Part shown: one piece after another, positions 21,541 to 31,955 of the stretch
Layout: each line of letters begins with the position of its first letter
Numbering within the stretch: position 1 is the stretch's first letter
Assembly (NCBI GenBank): GCA_002102555.1
Contig: MCFL01000004.1
Location: 930,001 to 994,000 of the forward strand
DNA: 64,000 nt
Direction: 5' to 3'
Source: Catenaria anguillulae PL171
Lineage: Eukaryota; Blastocladiomycota; Blastocladiomycetes; Blastocladiales; Catenariaceae
Position numbers and translations under genes: made by a program
The notes under the pieces: generated by a model
What the model was told of the DNA's origin: nothing
Databases searched by the model: none
The model's input: the letters and a program-made list of their open reading frames with translations, nothing else

Positions 21541-22645
21541 CTACCATCGCCGGCTCCATCTCCGAAACACCCGCATCACCTCCTCATACACGGTAAACAC
21601 AATAGCTCCACTAAAACCAACCGACTCAACCTGGGCGTTGCCCCCTTCCACAAGGCCAGCACGCCCTGTTCCCGGACTGTTCCCACGGCACACGCCACCA
21701 TGCCTCTTTGGCGCGCTCCCGGCGCCTGCATGACTGTTTTCACCACGTCCAGTGGCATGGTACAATACACAGTCACGACGCCCGCAATGGCGCCCCTTGC
21801 AAATGTCACGGTGGGATGCTCGTTACCCGGAAGCAAGTGAGTCTTGAGCCATGCATATGACCCGAACCGGCACGCAGAGTTGCCCGCTTGCCGGAGTGCA
21901 ACGGGGACAACGCCGCGCCAAAGCCCACGGATCCCGAGGTCGTGCATGACGCGCCAGGTCGAGAGGGACGAAGACGCCAAAGAAGATGAGATCCAGACCC
22001 AGGCGCGGCAACCATGCGTGTCTTGAGCGCTTCGCTCGGTGTGACCACGGCAATCGCTTCGGCCGTCCCTGCTGCCAACCTGCGGCGAGTGGGACGAGGC
22101 CCTTGGGCAAGACATTGAGCTGGTCCAGTTTGGATCGTGCAGTGTCGTAGGTCAAAAAACGGACTGCGGCCTTGGCACCAGTGCCGAAACCATGGGTCCC
22201 AGGCCGACGTACAGGCCGAGCGGGCCAGCGGTCGACAGAGTGTGGCGAATCACATGCAAGGGCGAGGAAAAGGGCGACTGTGGGAGCTGCAGCCTTGTCT
22301 TGACGTATTCTACATGCGAGCGTGCGCCATTACACATCATTCCATTTGGTAAACGTGGTTACCAGCACAATTAATACTTGGGCGACGAACCAGTCGGGTA
22401 CGTGAGCGAGATTTCGACCGACCCGGCAATGGCACCGGCAATGAGCGAGTGAAAGGATTGTCTTTGTGCTTGAGCTTGAGTTTGTGATTTGGTGCTGGTG
22501 CTGGTGCTGGTGCTGATGTTGGAGCTGGCGATGGAGTTGCCGTGCTTGTTGATACAAGCAGCGTGGTCGATTCCGACGATGGAGGCAAAGGTGCAATGTT
22601 AAGGTTGGTCATGGTGGCCATGGTGGTCGATACGGGGATGTGCAT
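21541..22645 (-). CDS. CTP1: Mitochondrial citrate/tricarboxylate carrier, frame interrupted by about five single-base gaps
   Basis: An SLC25 carrier with three repeats. Exon 1 has an N-terminal Ala/Pro-rich segment, then SLIAGAIAGSVEISLTYPT; an 81-nt intron (22390-22310) joins it to EYVKTRLQLPQ, giving the PTEYVKTxLQL signature of citrate carriers. Further on: AAVRFLTYDTARSKLDQL; AEAIAVVTPSEALKTRMVA; ALRQAGNSACRFGSYAWLK; FARGAIAGVVTVYCTMPLDV then VKT; ALWKGATPRLSR, and FSGAIVFTVYEEVMR at the end. It exchanges citrate for malate across the inner membrane. The frame steps -1 near 22452, 22179, 22075, in 21975-22060, and near 21618. Start could be 22645, 22621 or 22612. Confidence 0.85.
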
Positions 22646-22991
22646 AGATGGATGATTCTGCTACGTTGAAGTTCCCTACATACACCGTCGGTTGCTGTAG
22701 GTTCCCGTGCCCTTTTGAATCCATGATTTCATTCGCTACAATTTCATCGATCGCAAATACTTCCTCAAGATCATCACATGAACACAATTCACAGCATCAC
22801 TCAAATGGAACGCGATTGGAGTTAACATTGGGCGCCGCGATCATCTTTTCTCAAGATCATCAGGGACAGGGAGCGGGATATAATCTTTCTAGATGCGCAT
22901 GCGCAGGCAACATTGCAACAACTCAAGGGGTATAGTGACAACCTTAACGTATTTGGCACATGAGTGCAGTCCTCTCATCACATGCATCAAG
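22646..22991. other. Intergenic spacer
   Basis: 346 bases between the citrate carrier start and the stop of the next leftward gene. A/T-richer than the flanking genes; nothing recognised. Confidence 0.45.
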
Positions 22992-24194
22992 TCAGCCAAC
23001 CACCCCCGCCAACACCAACACCAACCCTCTTATTGACATCCATCCTCCCGAAACGGACTGGACCGCAGCACGCACATCTCGAGCAAGCTGATTGGCACAT
23101 TCGGCCAGATAGGCCGTATACTCGACCAGGTACCCTCGAATCGCCACACACATGTCGTTGAGCAGGTCAATTGCTTGGTCGATCTCCTTGGTAATGTGCA
23201 GCGAGATGAGATCTGGAGAAGAACGCCAAACGTCCGCGTTCAGCGCAGGTACCCAGAAACGGATATCCAAAACTCGGTTCCAACACTTGTGACTTGGCAT
23301 AGGACCTTCGTCCTCCACGGCCAGATACTCGCCATTCCCTGGAGCCACGACCCACTCGTCCTCGGTCACGGGAAACATGTCCTCACTCATCACCACCATC
23401 CCAACCGCACGTAGCTCGCGTTCCCACTCTCCGACATCACCCGACAGTGCCGGCACAACACACACGGCCATCTGTCCGCCACCCACTGGCACGGCCCGCA
23501 CACATACCCTGACAAGCCCCAAATCCACGTCTGCTCCCACGAGACTTCCACGCACCACAACTTGCTCGACTTTGCCCGATCTTGCCGCACGCGCACATGC
23601 GCCGAGCAGCGGCAAAGCGTGTGTTGGACAGGCTCCGACCAGCGCAACAATGTGCTTGCCAAAAAGCGCAGGAACAACCGACGGGTACGTTGACTGACAA
23701 ATAAGCGCTAGGTCAATGATGCCGGCGGCCGACACTCGCAAGTGAATCCCGTTCATGCCGGAGCGCTCGTCCAAGTCCCAACCGGAGGCGTCCGAAACGC
23801 GCACACTAATCAAGGGGCTGCCCGTGTCACGACTGGCCGATGAAGAAGACGACGACGCTGGGATCCAATGTGCGCACGCGACAAGTAGCGTGGGAACTTG
23901 TGGGCGAGCGCGGCTTGTGGGTCGCTAAGTGTAGGGCGTGCCGACTTGCGGAATGGGGATAGGCGCACGATCGCCTGGCGCCAACGGCCGCGCGCTCGAG
24001 CTCTCGTGCGCGAGCGAAAGGCACCATGGCCGAGGTCCAGAGATGTCGACAAGTGTGCCGTCGGATGCACGCACGGTGAGGAGCCAGTCGGCGCGGATCG
24101 GGCACGAGTCCGAGACGCAACTGCCGTGACTCGAGGTCAGGCATGATGGCGACTGTTTGTTCTGGCCCGACTGTTCGGGCATGGTGGGTGACAT
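22992..24194 (-). CDS. Hypothetical protein, interrupted by an in-frame TAG or a very small intron
   Basis: The downstream part (23813-22992, 273 codons) is clearly protein-like: GWDLDERSGMNGIHLRVSAA, ALFGKHIVALVGACPTHALP, FPVTEDEWVVAPGNGEYL, CWNRVLDIRFWVPALNADVW, then a helical end (KEIDQAIDLLNDMCVAIRGY). The upstream part (24194-23928) is in the same frame and also coding-like (CPIRADWLLTVRASDGTLVD), but TAG at 23925-23927 lies between. Removal of a 21-nt GT...AG segment (23945-23925) would join them without changing frame; several compensating -1 steps, as in neighbouring genes, are another possibility. I do not recognise the family. Confidence 0.5.
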
Positions 24195-24702
24195 GTGGTT
24201 ACCGATGTTCTTCTGCAGGCCGTCTGGATGAGTCTGGTTCAGAGCCTGGCGTTGACGAAGCGAGGGATGTGCTGGAATTCGAATCCGAAAGGCGGTTCGA
24301 CCTGGTTTGGCTTGTGCGCTTGAACAAGTACATATTACGTATATCCTTGGTTTAGTTTAAACTGGCCAACGGCACCTGGCCGAGTGGGTCGGTGAGGCGG
24401 GCGCAAGGGCAATTTTCAACTTGGATGGAGCTGAATCGCACACTTGTCTTTCGATCATGCACAAATCGTTCCATGAATCCATGCTGGTGTGAAATGCATT
24501 CGAAAAGGTATGAACGTGTTGAAAAATGTCCGACTCAAAACTCAAGGTCATTGCCTCATTGGTCAACAGGAAGTATTTACATGGGAGAAGGGCATTTCTA
24601 CATGTTTAATATACATTACGAAGGTACGATAAAACGAATGGCAAACAGCAGACAACAAGAAAAAAGAAACAAAGTGCAACCGCATCCATCCGAAACAAAA
24701 GC
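24195..24702. other. Intergenic region
   Basis: About 508 bases, A/T-rich, between the start of the preceding leftward gene and the TIM17 stop. Contains presumed promoter and 3' UTR sequence. No gene or RNA recognised. Confidence 0.5.
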
Positions 24703-25377
24703 TTATCGGCCCGCCGCCGACTGTTGCATGGCGGCCTGCTGCTGCAACTCTGGCGGCAAAATGGGCGCCTGCGGGCGGAACGCCTCGTCGCCCGAGCGCG
24801 ACATGAGAATGACTGCGCCCTCAATCATGCCGAGCAGCAGTCCACCCACCGTGGCCGACGTGAGCGATGCCTTCCATCCTGCGCGAGCAGCGAGCACGCC
24901 GCCCGTGGTGAATCCAGACATGATCGAGTTCCAAGCATCCTTTTTCCCGCGCAACCCGGCAAAGGCGCAGTCAAATGTGGAAAAAAGGCCACCCCACACG
25001 GCGAAACCACCTGCGGACACGGGCGCGCGGGCCTTCATAGCCGCCAAGGCACCTGTGAAACGCTCACCCTGGAGAGAGCAAGGATAGGAAATGACAGTGA
25101 TGAGAAAGCGCACACACAGAGAAAAAATGGCTTGGGAAAGCCCGAGAAACAAAACAAACAAACCCGTGGAGCATTGCGGGCACCCTTGACAAAATGAATG
25201 ACGGAGCCGCCAATGCCGCCCATGGCAAAGGCACCGCCAGCGTCGTTGAGGACAACCCATGGGCTAATCAACAGTCGATGAACGAGGACAAAGCAAATTA
25301 ATGGACGAATGGATGGCACGGGGCGATGGAACAGGGTCGTACCAAGGATCGCGGTTGAGGTCGTGGTGGCGGGACAT
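24703..25377 (-). CDS. TIM17: Mitochondrial import inner membrane translocase subunit TIM17
   Basis: Three exons: 25377-25343, 25263-25164, 25068-24703; introns of 79 and 95 nt. Exon 1 encodes [11 protein letters not shown] and splits a Cys codon, giving [20 protein letters not shown] on splicing, nearly the same as the yeast Tim17 start. Then [16 protein letters not shown], joined to [17 protein letters not shown], and the diagnostic [40 protein letters not shown] and [16 protein letters not shown]. Four membrane helices are expected. As part of the TIM23 complex it forms the lateral path for presequence proteins across or into the inner membrane. The C-terminal tail ([13 protein letters not shown]) is short and Gln-rich. 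No frame problem. Confidence 0.95.
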
Positions 25378-25896
25378 GCTTGTTGAGTTATACTGGTGCT
25401 TGCTGTTTTGCTAGTTCTGAGAGAATCGACAGAGGTTGAGAAGCGCTGTGGTTAGCGGCTCTGTGTCCATTGCATTTGCATTTGGGCGATTGCTGGTTTG
25501 GTTTGGGTCCGTGGCGGGCTGGCTGGCTGGCTGGCCTGGGGAGCAGGTGGCGGGGAACAGAGGGCAGCAGCCGCGGAGATGACAGTGCAGGGTATTGGGC
25601 ATTGGCAGCACATACATACATGCATCCATTCAGTTCCTTTCATTGACACTACATACATAAATACCGGAGTCGATGCATCGGAATGAAATCGGAAGCAACG
25701 CAACAGCAAGCAACAAGACAGAAATGCATGGAAGGAATGGAAGGAATGGGCCGCCGATCTCGAACGTCGAGGCGATCCTCCAACCAATCATGCACTCTGA
25801 TCACCAGCTCATTTTCTTGTAGATGTACGTACGTGAACGTTGACGTTAACAAACAATCGATCTGGACTCACGGAATGGAAAGACGACATCAACACA
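25378..25896. promoter_or_regulatory. Divergent promoter region (TIM17 / CSN8-like)
   Basis: 519 bases between divergent starts. Contains a GGCT repeat (GGCTGGCTGGCTGGC, around 25517-25533), short ACATAC repeats, and a GAATGGAAG pair around 25731-25749. No TATA box is obvious. Confidence 0.35.
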
Positions 25897-26867
25897 ATGA
25901 ATCAGACAGAGCAACAGCAGCAACATCACCACTCTCACTCTCATCCCTCCTCCTCGGCCGCCTCAGAGCCCACCACCCACCCGCTCACCCTTGTCGCCGC
26001 CGACGTGACCCAGCTCATCGCCCAAGGCCACAGCGCCCGCGCTCTCGAGACGGCACTCCAATTCGAGCGCGACTGTGCCCAATGGTCATTGTCCTTTGCC
26101 CCTCCCGATGTGCATGTGCTGACGCTGCTCACTGCGCTTGCCGCCTTTGACGTGTTCGTGTTGATTCTTTTTCCCATGTCCTTGATCCACAAACCCCAAC
26201 CAAGTCTCAACTCAAACCATTTCGCATTGTTTCGGATATCATCGGATCACAATCGTTTTCCGCTACTCTCCAGGCCAAACGCCATGCTCTCACTCCGCCG
26301 TGCTCAAGCAACCAAGAACCAAGACGTTCACGCCGCAGTCACTCCACTTGTCCCACTCTACCACCTGCTTCGCGACGGACAGCTCGGCTCTCTCGCGAAC
26401 GAATTTGCACAAGCCGCCGACGCGCTTGCTGCTCAAGCACCAGAGGCGTTGGGCCCCCTTGTGGTCGAGGTGGCACGTTCGCTCGTCAATCGGTACCTGA
26501 CCCTGATTGAGGACACGTATGCAACCGTGAGGCAGACGGCCCTGGCGCAGGTAGTGTCACATCAGGGTACCTGTGCACTCTCCTCGTTCCCTCTTACTCG
26601 TCGCATGCTCATTCACTTTTGTGGCGTCGAATAGATTTGCTCGCTCGCGGATGGTTGTTCGATGAGAGTTTAGGATTGTACACACCATCACGGCGGTCCC
26701 CAGGTACCTTTTAGCAAAGCTGCTATCCTGTCCATTGGTGTTCCTGTCCATGCTTACTCATCTCGCGTATTTCGCGCTTCACAGCCATGGGACAATCCAT
26801 CAAGGGACCAGGATTGGGCAACGTGGCGGAACTGGGCGAGTTTGTTGTTCGCCTCGCAACCTTGTAG
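25897..26867 (+). CDS. CSN8: COP9 signalosome subunit 8-like (CSN8/PSMD8/eIF3k fold)
   Basis: Four exons: 25897-26153, 26274-26550, 26704-26737, 26785-26867; phases agree throughout. After a His/Gln-rich start (MNQTEQQQQHHHSHSHPSSS) the helical domain reads TQLIAQGHSARALETALQFE, VLTLLTALAAFDV joined to PNAMLSLRRAQ, then PLVPLYHLLRDGQLGSLANE. The most family-like part is EALGPLVVEVARSLVNRYLT followed by LIEDTYATVRQTALAQ and VPFSKAAILSI, which parallels the CSN8 segment where a PIxxALR helix precedes AYxxI and a short LGLS-type helix. The last exon ends GLGNVAELGEFVVRLATL. CSN8 belongs to the complex that removes NEDD8 from cullins. The assignment rests on pattern similarity, so it is tentative. 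The second exon's donor (GTTCGT) is inferred from reading frame. Confidence 0.6.
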
Positions 26868-27693
26868 TTTTTTTTCCTCCCTCCCTCCCTTACCCCCTCC
26901 CTACAAAGTCTCGGTATTTGTATCGTGTACCGTGTGTTGGATGCTCAACTAAATCAGAATGTCATCATCGATTCTGGTGTCCGGTGTCAGCACACACTCG
27001 ATGGATTGCCACGCTGATTTTTCGATTCACCGCTTGCTCATTCGACCACATTCACTCCGCATCTTCACTGTCTCGACCGACCAGTTTGTTGGGAAGGTTC
27101 ACTGCGCGTCGAACACGGTTGACCTTGTGCGTTCCCAAGCTCCGTCGATTCCCGTCGGTGACTCCAGAACCCTGTCATCGAAAAGAAAAAAGGACCGGGC
27201 AGTGCCGGACTCTAGATTGGCATGAATGCATGCTCGTGTCCTTCTCGATCAAGGCCGTGAGTATCATCCTTCGACGCATGACTTCTCTGTCTCACAGTTG
27301 ACAGCTTCAGATCGGCGATACTGGTTTTTTTTTGGTCAGGCCGTCGATCGACCCGCCTCGTCAAGCCGACAAAACCACGCCGCCATCGGGCAATTTTCAC
27401 AGCCGCAAACCTGGCATCATGGCATATTCCCGGATCGTTCCGATACAAAACAGGAGGCTTGGTGAATGATATCGCCGTCATTCCCCAAAAACCAAATTTT
27501 CTCAAGGAGGATCGGTGCGAGTCGAAAATCGAAAAACATTCAAAAGGCAGGGTTGACCCCAACTACCTCCCTCTCTCGAAAGAAATCCCTACCCAACGAC
27601 GCAACGCAACACTGCTACGATACAGCAACGCACGCAGCTCGCCTCGACAAGCCGGTCATCCAATCCGCTGAATCCCTACCCATCATTCCAACC
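26868..27693. other. Intergenic region
   Basis: 826 bases between two rightward genes. It starts with a T/C-rich 3' flank (T8 then CCTCCC repeats, around 26868-26893). Short frames on both strands show no family features. The right end must carry the promoter of the NDUFA4-like gene. Confidence 0.45.
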
Positions 27694-28444
27694 ATGTCGT
27701 CCTCGTCCATGCGCTCGTTCCTCCGCACCTGGTACCGCCCCGAGGTCCGTACCTAGTCTTCCATCAAGCTCGGCTCATGCCAGGTCCTTCCAAGTCAGTT
27801 GGGCCGGCCATGATGCTGCCAACCGGCACCATCGCTCGCCCACCCGAGTTGGCTGGTCCAGCGTTTACCGCATCTGCACCCACTTCTCACACTGGAGCTA
27901 ACGGCATCTCGGCTCTTGATTTCTCTCGACAGGTGTCGCCCATCATTGCCGTTGTTGGTGTTGCCCTCACTGGTGCCTCGTACTACGTCTACCGTCTGTC
28001 GCAGCACCAAGAGGTTGTCTGGTCCCGTGACAACCCGTATGTCTCCATTTAGTTCACTTGGCTTGCTCTCCCATTCCATCCCCGACCCCGGCCCCTTGAC
28101 TCCATCGTGCCGATGCCCGATAGCCATCGTTTGCCCTGCTTTCCCTCGATCGCCATGCGCACTTGGCTGCGATGAATTCGATAACAACCCGGTCCCTGCC
28201 GATGTTTGGCAGGGATTTGTTTGTTATTGGCGCGTCCGCAAGGCTTGCCGGCATCCGATACCAGCCATTGCCCACCTCTTCGAACACTCTTCCAGACCAC
28301 GTTTCCCGACCTCCGGCACTGACATCATCCTCCTTCTTTTGATCCCACAGCCGTCCTTGGGAGAAGATTGAGCAAGACATGAACACCAAGTTCATCAACA
28401 CCCAAGCCGACAAGCTCACTCGCTCCTACAAGCGCGAGTGGTAA
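27694..28444 (+). CDS. NDUFA4/MLRQ-like small mitochondrial inner-membrane protein
   Basis: Three exons: 27694-27744, 27933-28036, 28351-28444; introns of 188 and 314 nt outweigh the 249-nt coding sequence. The 82-residue product begins MSSSSMRSFLRTWYRPE, has one membrane helix (SPIIAVVGVALTGASYYVYR) and then the family motif VVWSRDN followed by PRPWEKIEQ. The pattern of a P-x-I-P helix, YxxR, and W-x-R-x-N-P-x-P-W is that of the NDUFA4/B12D family, now regarded as part of cytochrome c oxidase in animals and first described in complex I. Splice phases fit (phase 0, then phase 2). Confidence 0.8.
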
Positions 28445-29034
28445 GCCGAAACGTGTTGCCTGCCCTGGTCCTGGTCCCCTTCCCTTCCTTTCCCCCTATA
28501 CATAGTGTCTCTTTTGCTTTCAGTTCCCCTCCCCCCTATCGACTCTAGTCGGTTGTTGTGCTTTCAGCGCCCGTCACTCGTACCAAGCTGGCCCACTCTC
28601 CTCTCGTCACCTCATTGTTTGTTTTGCGCTTGTGGAAATGGGAACTTTTCGGTTTCGGTTGTGACTTGGTTGGTTGGGCATCGTATTTCGCTCCATGCTT
28701 GTGCCTCATGCGGGCGTTGGGTGTCCATTTGTAATATAGTTGACTGAATATTGTTCACAATCTTGCCTCTAGTGTGTCAGCTCGTTGATCGTGTGTCTTG
28801 AATCCTCGCGTGATTGCGATTAGAGGTTTCTAAAGAGGGGTATTTCGGTCTATCCTTCGCAAACCAAGAACAAGATTCGCGACAATAACAACACATGAAC
28901 GGAAACAGAAAAGGATAGACAAGAGACGAGGCCTCCAACGTTTGACAGAGTCTCGTAGGGATGGAGGTGGGGAGGTTTGAGCTCGAACCGGGGAGCAAGG
29001 GCGACGTCTGCTTGGCGAGACGAAGCAAGGCTGC
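28445..29034. other. Intergenic region
   Basis: About 590 bases between the NDUFA4-like gene and a tRNA gene. The left part is T/C-rich 3' flank. No gene recognised. Confidence 0.45.
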
Positions 29035-29039
29035 AAAAA
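29035..29039 (-). terminator. Pol III terminator of tRNA-Met
   Basis: Five T on the minus strand (AAAAA on plus), seven bases beyond the 3' end of the tRNA: the standard RNA polymerase III stop signal. Confidence 0.7.
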
Positions 29040-29046
29040 GAATGCT

Positions 29047-29117
29047 AGCGCCACTCCGTTTCGATCAGAGGACCTCCAGGTTATGAGCCTGGCGCGCTTC
29101 CACTGCGCCATGGCGCT
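29047..29117 (-). tRNA. tRNA-Met (CAT), elongator type
   Basis: 71 bases, no intron. The acceptor stem pairs AGCGCCA with TGGCGCT perfectly. The anticodon arm is CAGG-CTCATAA-CCTG, anticodon CAT. The T arm is CTCTG-ATCGAAA-CGGAG with one T-G wobble. The D arm holds the box A-like TGGCGCAGTGG and the T arm the box B GATCGAAAC. The overall sequence resembles eukaryotic elongator tRNA-Met rather than the initiator. The 3' CCA is not encoded. Confidence 0.93.
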
Positions 29118-31400
29118 TACGGATTTACAGCTCATGTATGTACAATCAGTCTGACATGACGAGCAGGGCAGATGACGAGGCCGTGTGTGGGTGCGCGAAC
29201 TGTGCGGACGCGTTTTTGTTCCTTTCCTCTGAGCCAAAGAGGATCCAAAGCAGGGCATGTCATGTAAATAAACACCGAGTCTGTGGCAAATTCGCATGCG
29301 AGACACTTTGCACAAACACTTTGTCACCCTTTTGCCCTATTGCCGTAAATGGGACTTTGCGTTTTGACTTTGCGTGGAATGCGTCACATCGCAATTTGCA
29401 AGAACTAAATCATGATCGACACACGTCTGTATAGGAATACCAAAAAATACCAACAGCTTTGTCGGCCTTGCGATTCCCTCGCTCATCAGTCCCTTGTGCC
29501 GTCATGGAGCTCCGCTTTCGCCGCTTTCTGAAAGCTGTACTTGAATGCCAAACAAACTCGCGCTTTTGCTTTTGCTTTTGCTTTCGCGCCTTCAGCTCAC
29601 TGGCGCAAGTCGCAGTCGGGGGGGGGGGGGTGCCGCAAGCGCAAGGGATTGGAAATCGACAGACCCCATTTCAAGATCTGTCACCGTCGTGACCTGCTCG
29701 TCATATGCACGATGCATCAAAAGCGAGGTCGACGCCTGTTGAAGCCAGGTAAGCATGATAGCCGGCCGCTGTGTGGTTCAGCAATTGCTATGTGTCTCGC
29801 ACCCTGGTACTCGGCGTCGGAATCTCTCTTGGCTCCACCCTTCGATCCATGCATAGGTCCTTCTCGTTCCAATCATCATTCCATTTTTATTTACTGTGTG
29901 CTTCCAGAATCCTTTTTGTCGCGTTCTTTCTGTCTCCTAGCCTTGCGTGTGATCTTGCTTGTTCCAATCTCCACAAGAGAATGGTGTGGCGGTGGTCGTA
30001 CCGGCCCAGGGACTGGTCGTATGTACAACTTTTCTCTCTCTCTCGGCTGCACAGAGATTTCATGCACGCCAGATGCCATTGCGCCAATTGCGCCACTGAT
30101 TGCGGGGTCGGTGGCTGCCGTGCGTCGGAAGGTCGCGGGGGTTCATGACTACTCAGTGATGTGATGGGTGGCTTTGGCGGGTGCAAGTCATTCATCAGCA
30201 CATGGCTGGTCTATGCCGAAGGTTCTGGAACCTGCCGTGCTCGTCGATGCGATTGTGATTGGGCGATGACTCCCAAGTTGGTCATGCCCCAGTCATCTTG
30301 GTCATTTTTTGCTTGAGTTGGGCCTATTTTTCGCCCAAGCATGACGTCGTCTGCTTGCGTGCTAAGGGCGAGCCCCAGCCAGTTTGCAACCGGGCACGCA
30401 ACGGAAGCAGTGAGGCGCGTGCGGGCGGGCGATGCGTCGACAAGGCTGACAACGTGGCAAGTTCGCGTCACTTGGGTCAGGTCAGGTGGTGCGCGCGCAA
30501 CGTTTCTGGAGAGGGTGTGTGACGATTTCTCACCGCCTAGGCCTGTGATACTTGGCCGTGACGCTTGCGGTGGCCGGAGGCATGGCCGAGATACTTACCT
30601 ACGATGAGGGCGCCTTATGCTGGTCGCCATGACTCCATTCGGTGTAAGTAGCATCGATGTCGAATCGATGACGAGGATGGGTCCCGCCGTGTAAGTGGAA
30701 GCTCCATCCCTGACATCTCCGAGGCCGCTTCTCAGCGGCGCCTTGGCCGACCGAGCCATTCGTGAATCCTCGTGACTATATTTTTCCAGACTTCCATGTC
30801 TTTCCAGTCACGTCAGGCCGCTGCCCCCAACGCTTTCCAACGCTTTGAGCACGCAAACCACAACCACGCAACTCTGCTGATTGCTTGCTGGTTGGAATTA
30901 TAAAAGCCTCCAACACCCCGCCGGCCTCCATTACCGTTATAAACTTTTTGGTCTCTTGCCATCTCAACCACTTACACACCAGGCTACCCTTGCCGACGCA
31001 CCCAAATTGTTGAAAGCAATACGGACATCCGTCAAGCACAGCATACAGCACAGCACAGTAGCTTGTGGTAGTCGATCGTCACATCGCAATTATCGCCATC
31101 CGACCGACCGACCCCGAACGCCACTGCACCGCTCCCCAGCTCAGCTGCTCGCACGACCGACGCTCCGCCGCCTCCACTTACTTATACCAACTCCCATTCC
31201 CACTCGACATCGACAGTCTTCAAAGTCGTCCTGGAGGATATTGCGTCTTCAAGTTTGTTGTTGATATCATTCCGCCATCTTTACACGCCGGTATGTTGTC
31301 TGTGCTCAACTTGTGGATGGTTAGGTGAAGATAACGATTGACTTTGGACAGTACCCATCGTAACTTTCAATCCATTAGGTCTTATTTTTTGACCCCCTGT

Positions 31401-31441
31401 TCTTTTCTTTTCTTTTCTTTTCTTTTCTTTTCTTTTTTTTT
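31401..31441. repeat. (TTTTC)n pyrimidine repeat
   Basis: About seven copies of TTTTC ending in a T run, about 515 bases before the kinase start. Long C/T tracts are common in fungal promoters and leaders. Confidence 0.8.
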
Positions 31442-31688
31442 CCCATTGTCATCGACGACTGCCAGTCCAGTCCAGTCGCCCAGTGCCCCTTTCCGCCATG
31501 TCGTGCTAAGCGTCCCCCCCGCCGCCCCGCCCCGACCCGCCATCCGAAACCATGCAAGTGTGGCCTCCACTGCCCATCAGCAACTCCCACCTCGTCTTCC
31601 ACAACTACTACTGCCACTCATCTGTCGCCCGTCACCATGACATTGACCTCGACCGCCGTCGCCTTGAGCCTGTGCCGCCAACCCACTG

Positions 31689-31723
31689 CCACCACCACCA
31701 CCACCACCACCACCACCACCACT
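31689..31723. repeat. (CCA)n microsatellite
   Basis: About eleven CCA units. It could code His in one frame but lies outside any supported gene, in the presumed 5' leader of the kinase. Confidence 0.8.
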
Positions 31724-31955
31724 ACTACTCCTCCCACCACAAGCACCACCTTGGAACTGTGAGTCTCTGCCATCCGAGCCAGCATCCACTGCCGTCCACC
31801 ATTTCAAACCCAAACTCAAACTCCACCACCACTCCGCTTCTTGCGAGCCATCCCCACCACGGTCCCGTCTGCCATTGGCATCAACACTCGTCCAGCTTGT
31901 CTCCGGTCCTCGTCCCTCCACGAACAGTCCGTCATCCCCATCCACACCCAGCACC

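Larger units (their letters stand above)
29118..31955. other. Long gene-poor region upstream of the kinase
   Basis: About 2.8 kb without a supportable gene. A 13-G run lies at 29618-29630, inside a frame (29541-29760) with a basic, Cys-containing stretch (KICHRRDLLVICTMHQKRGR) followed by a possible GTAAGC donor; it could be an exon of a small protein but I cannot place it. Other frames lack support. The last kilobase (30.9-31.95 kb) is pyrimidine- and CA-rich with simple repeats and is probably the promoter and leader of the kinase gene. Confidence 0.4.

Noticed and set aside
29541-29760. Possible exon of a small ribosomal-type protein (basic, two Cys, ending at a GTAAGC donor)
   Set aside because: It vaguely resembles bL36 but spacing of Cys does not fit, a G13 run lies inside, and no partner exon was found.
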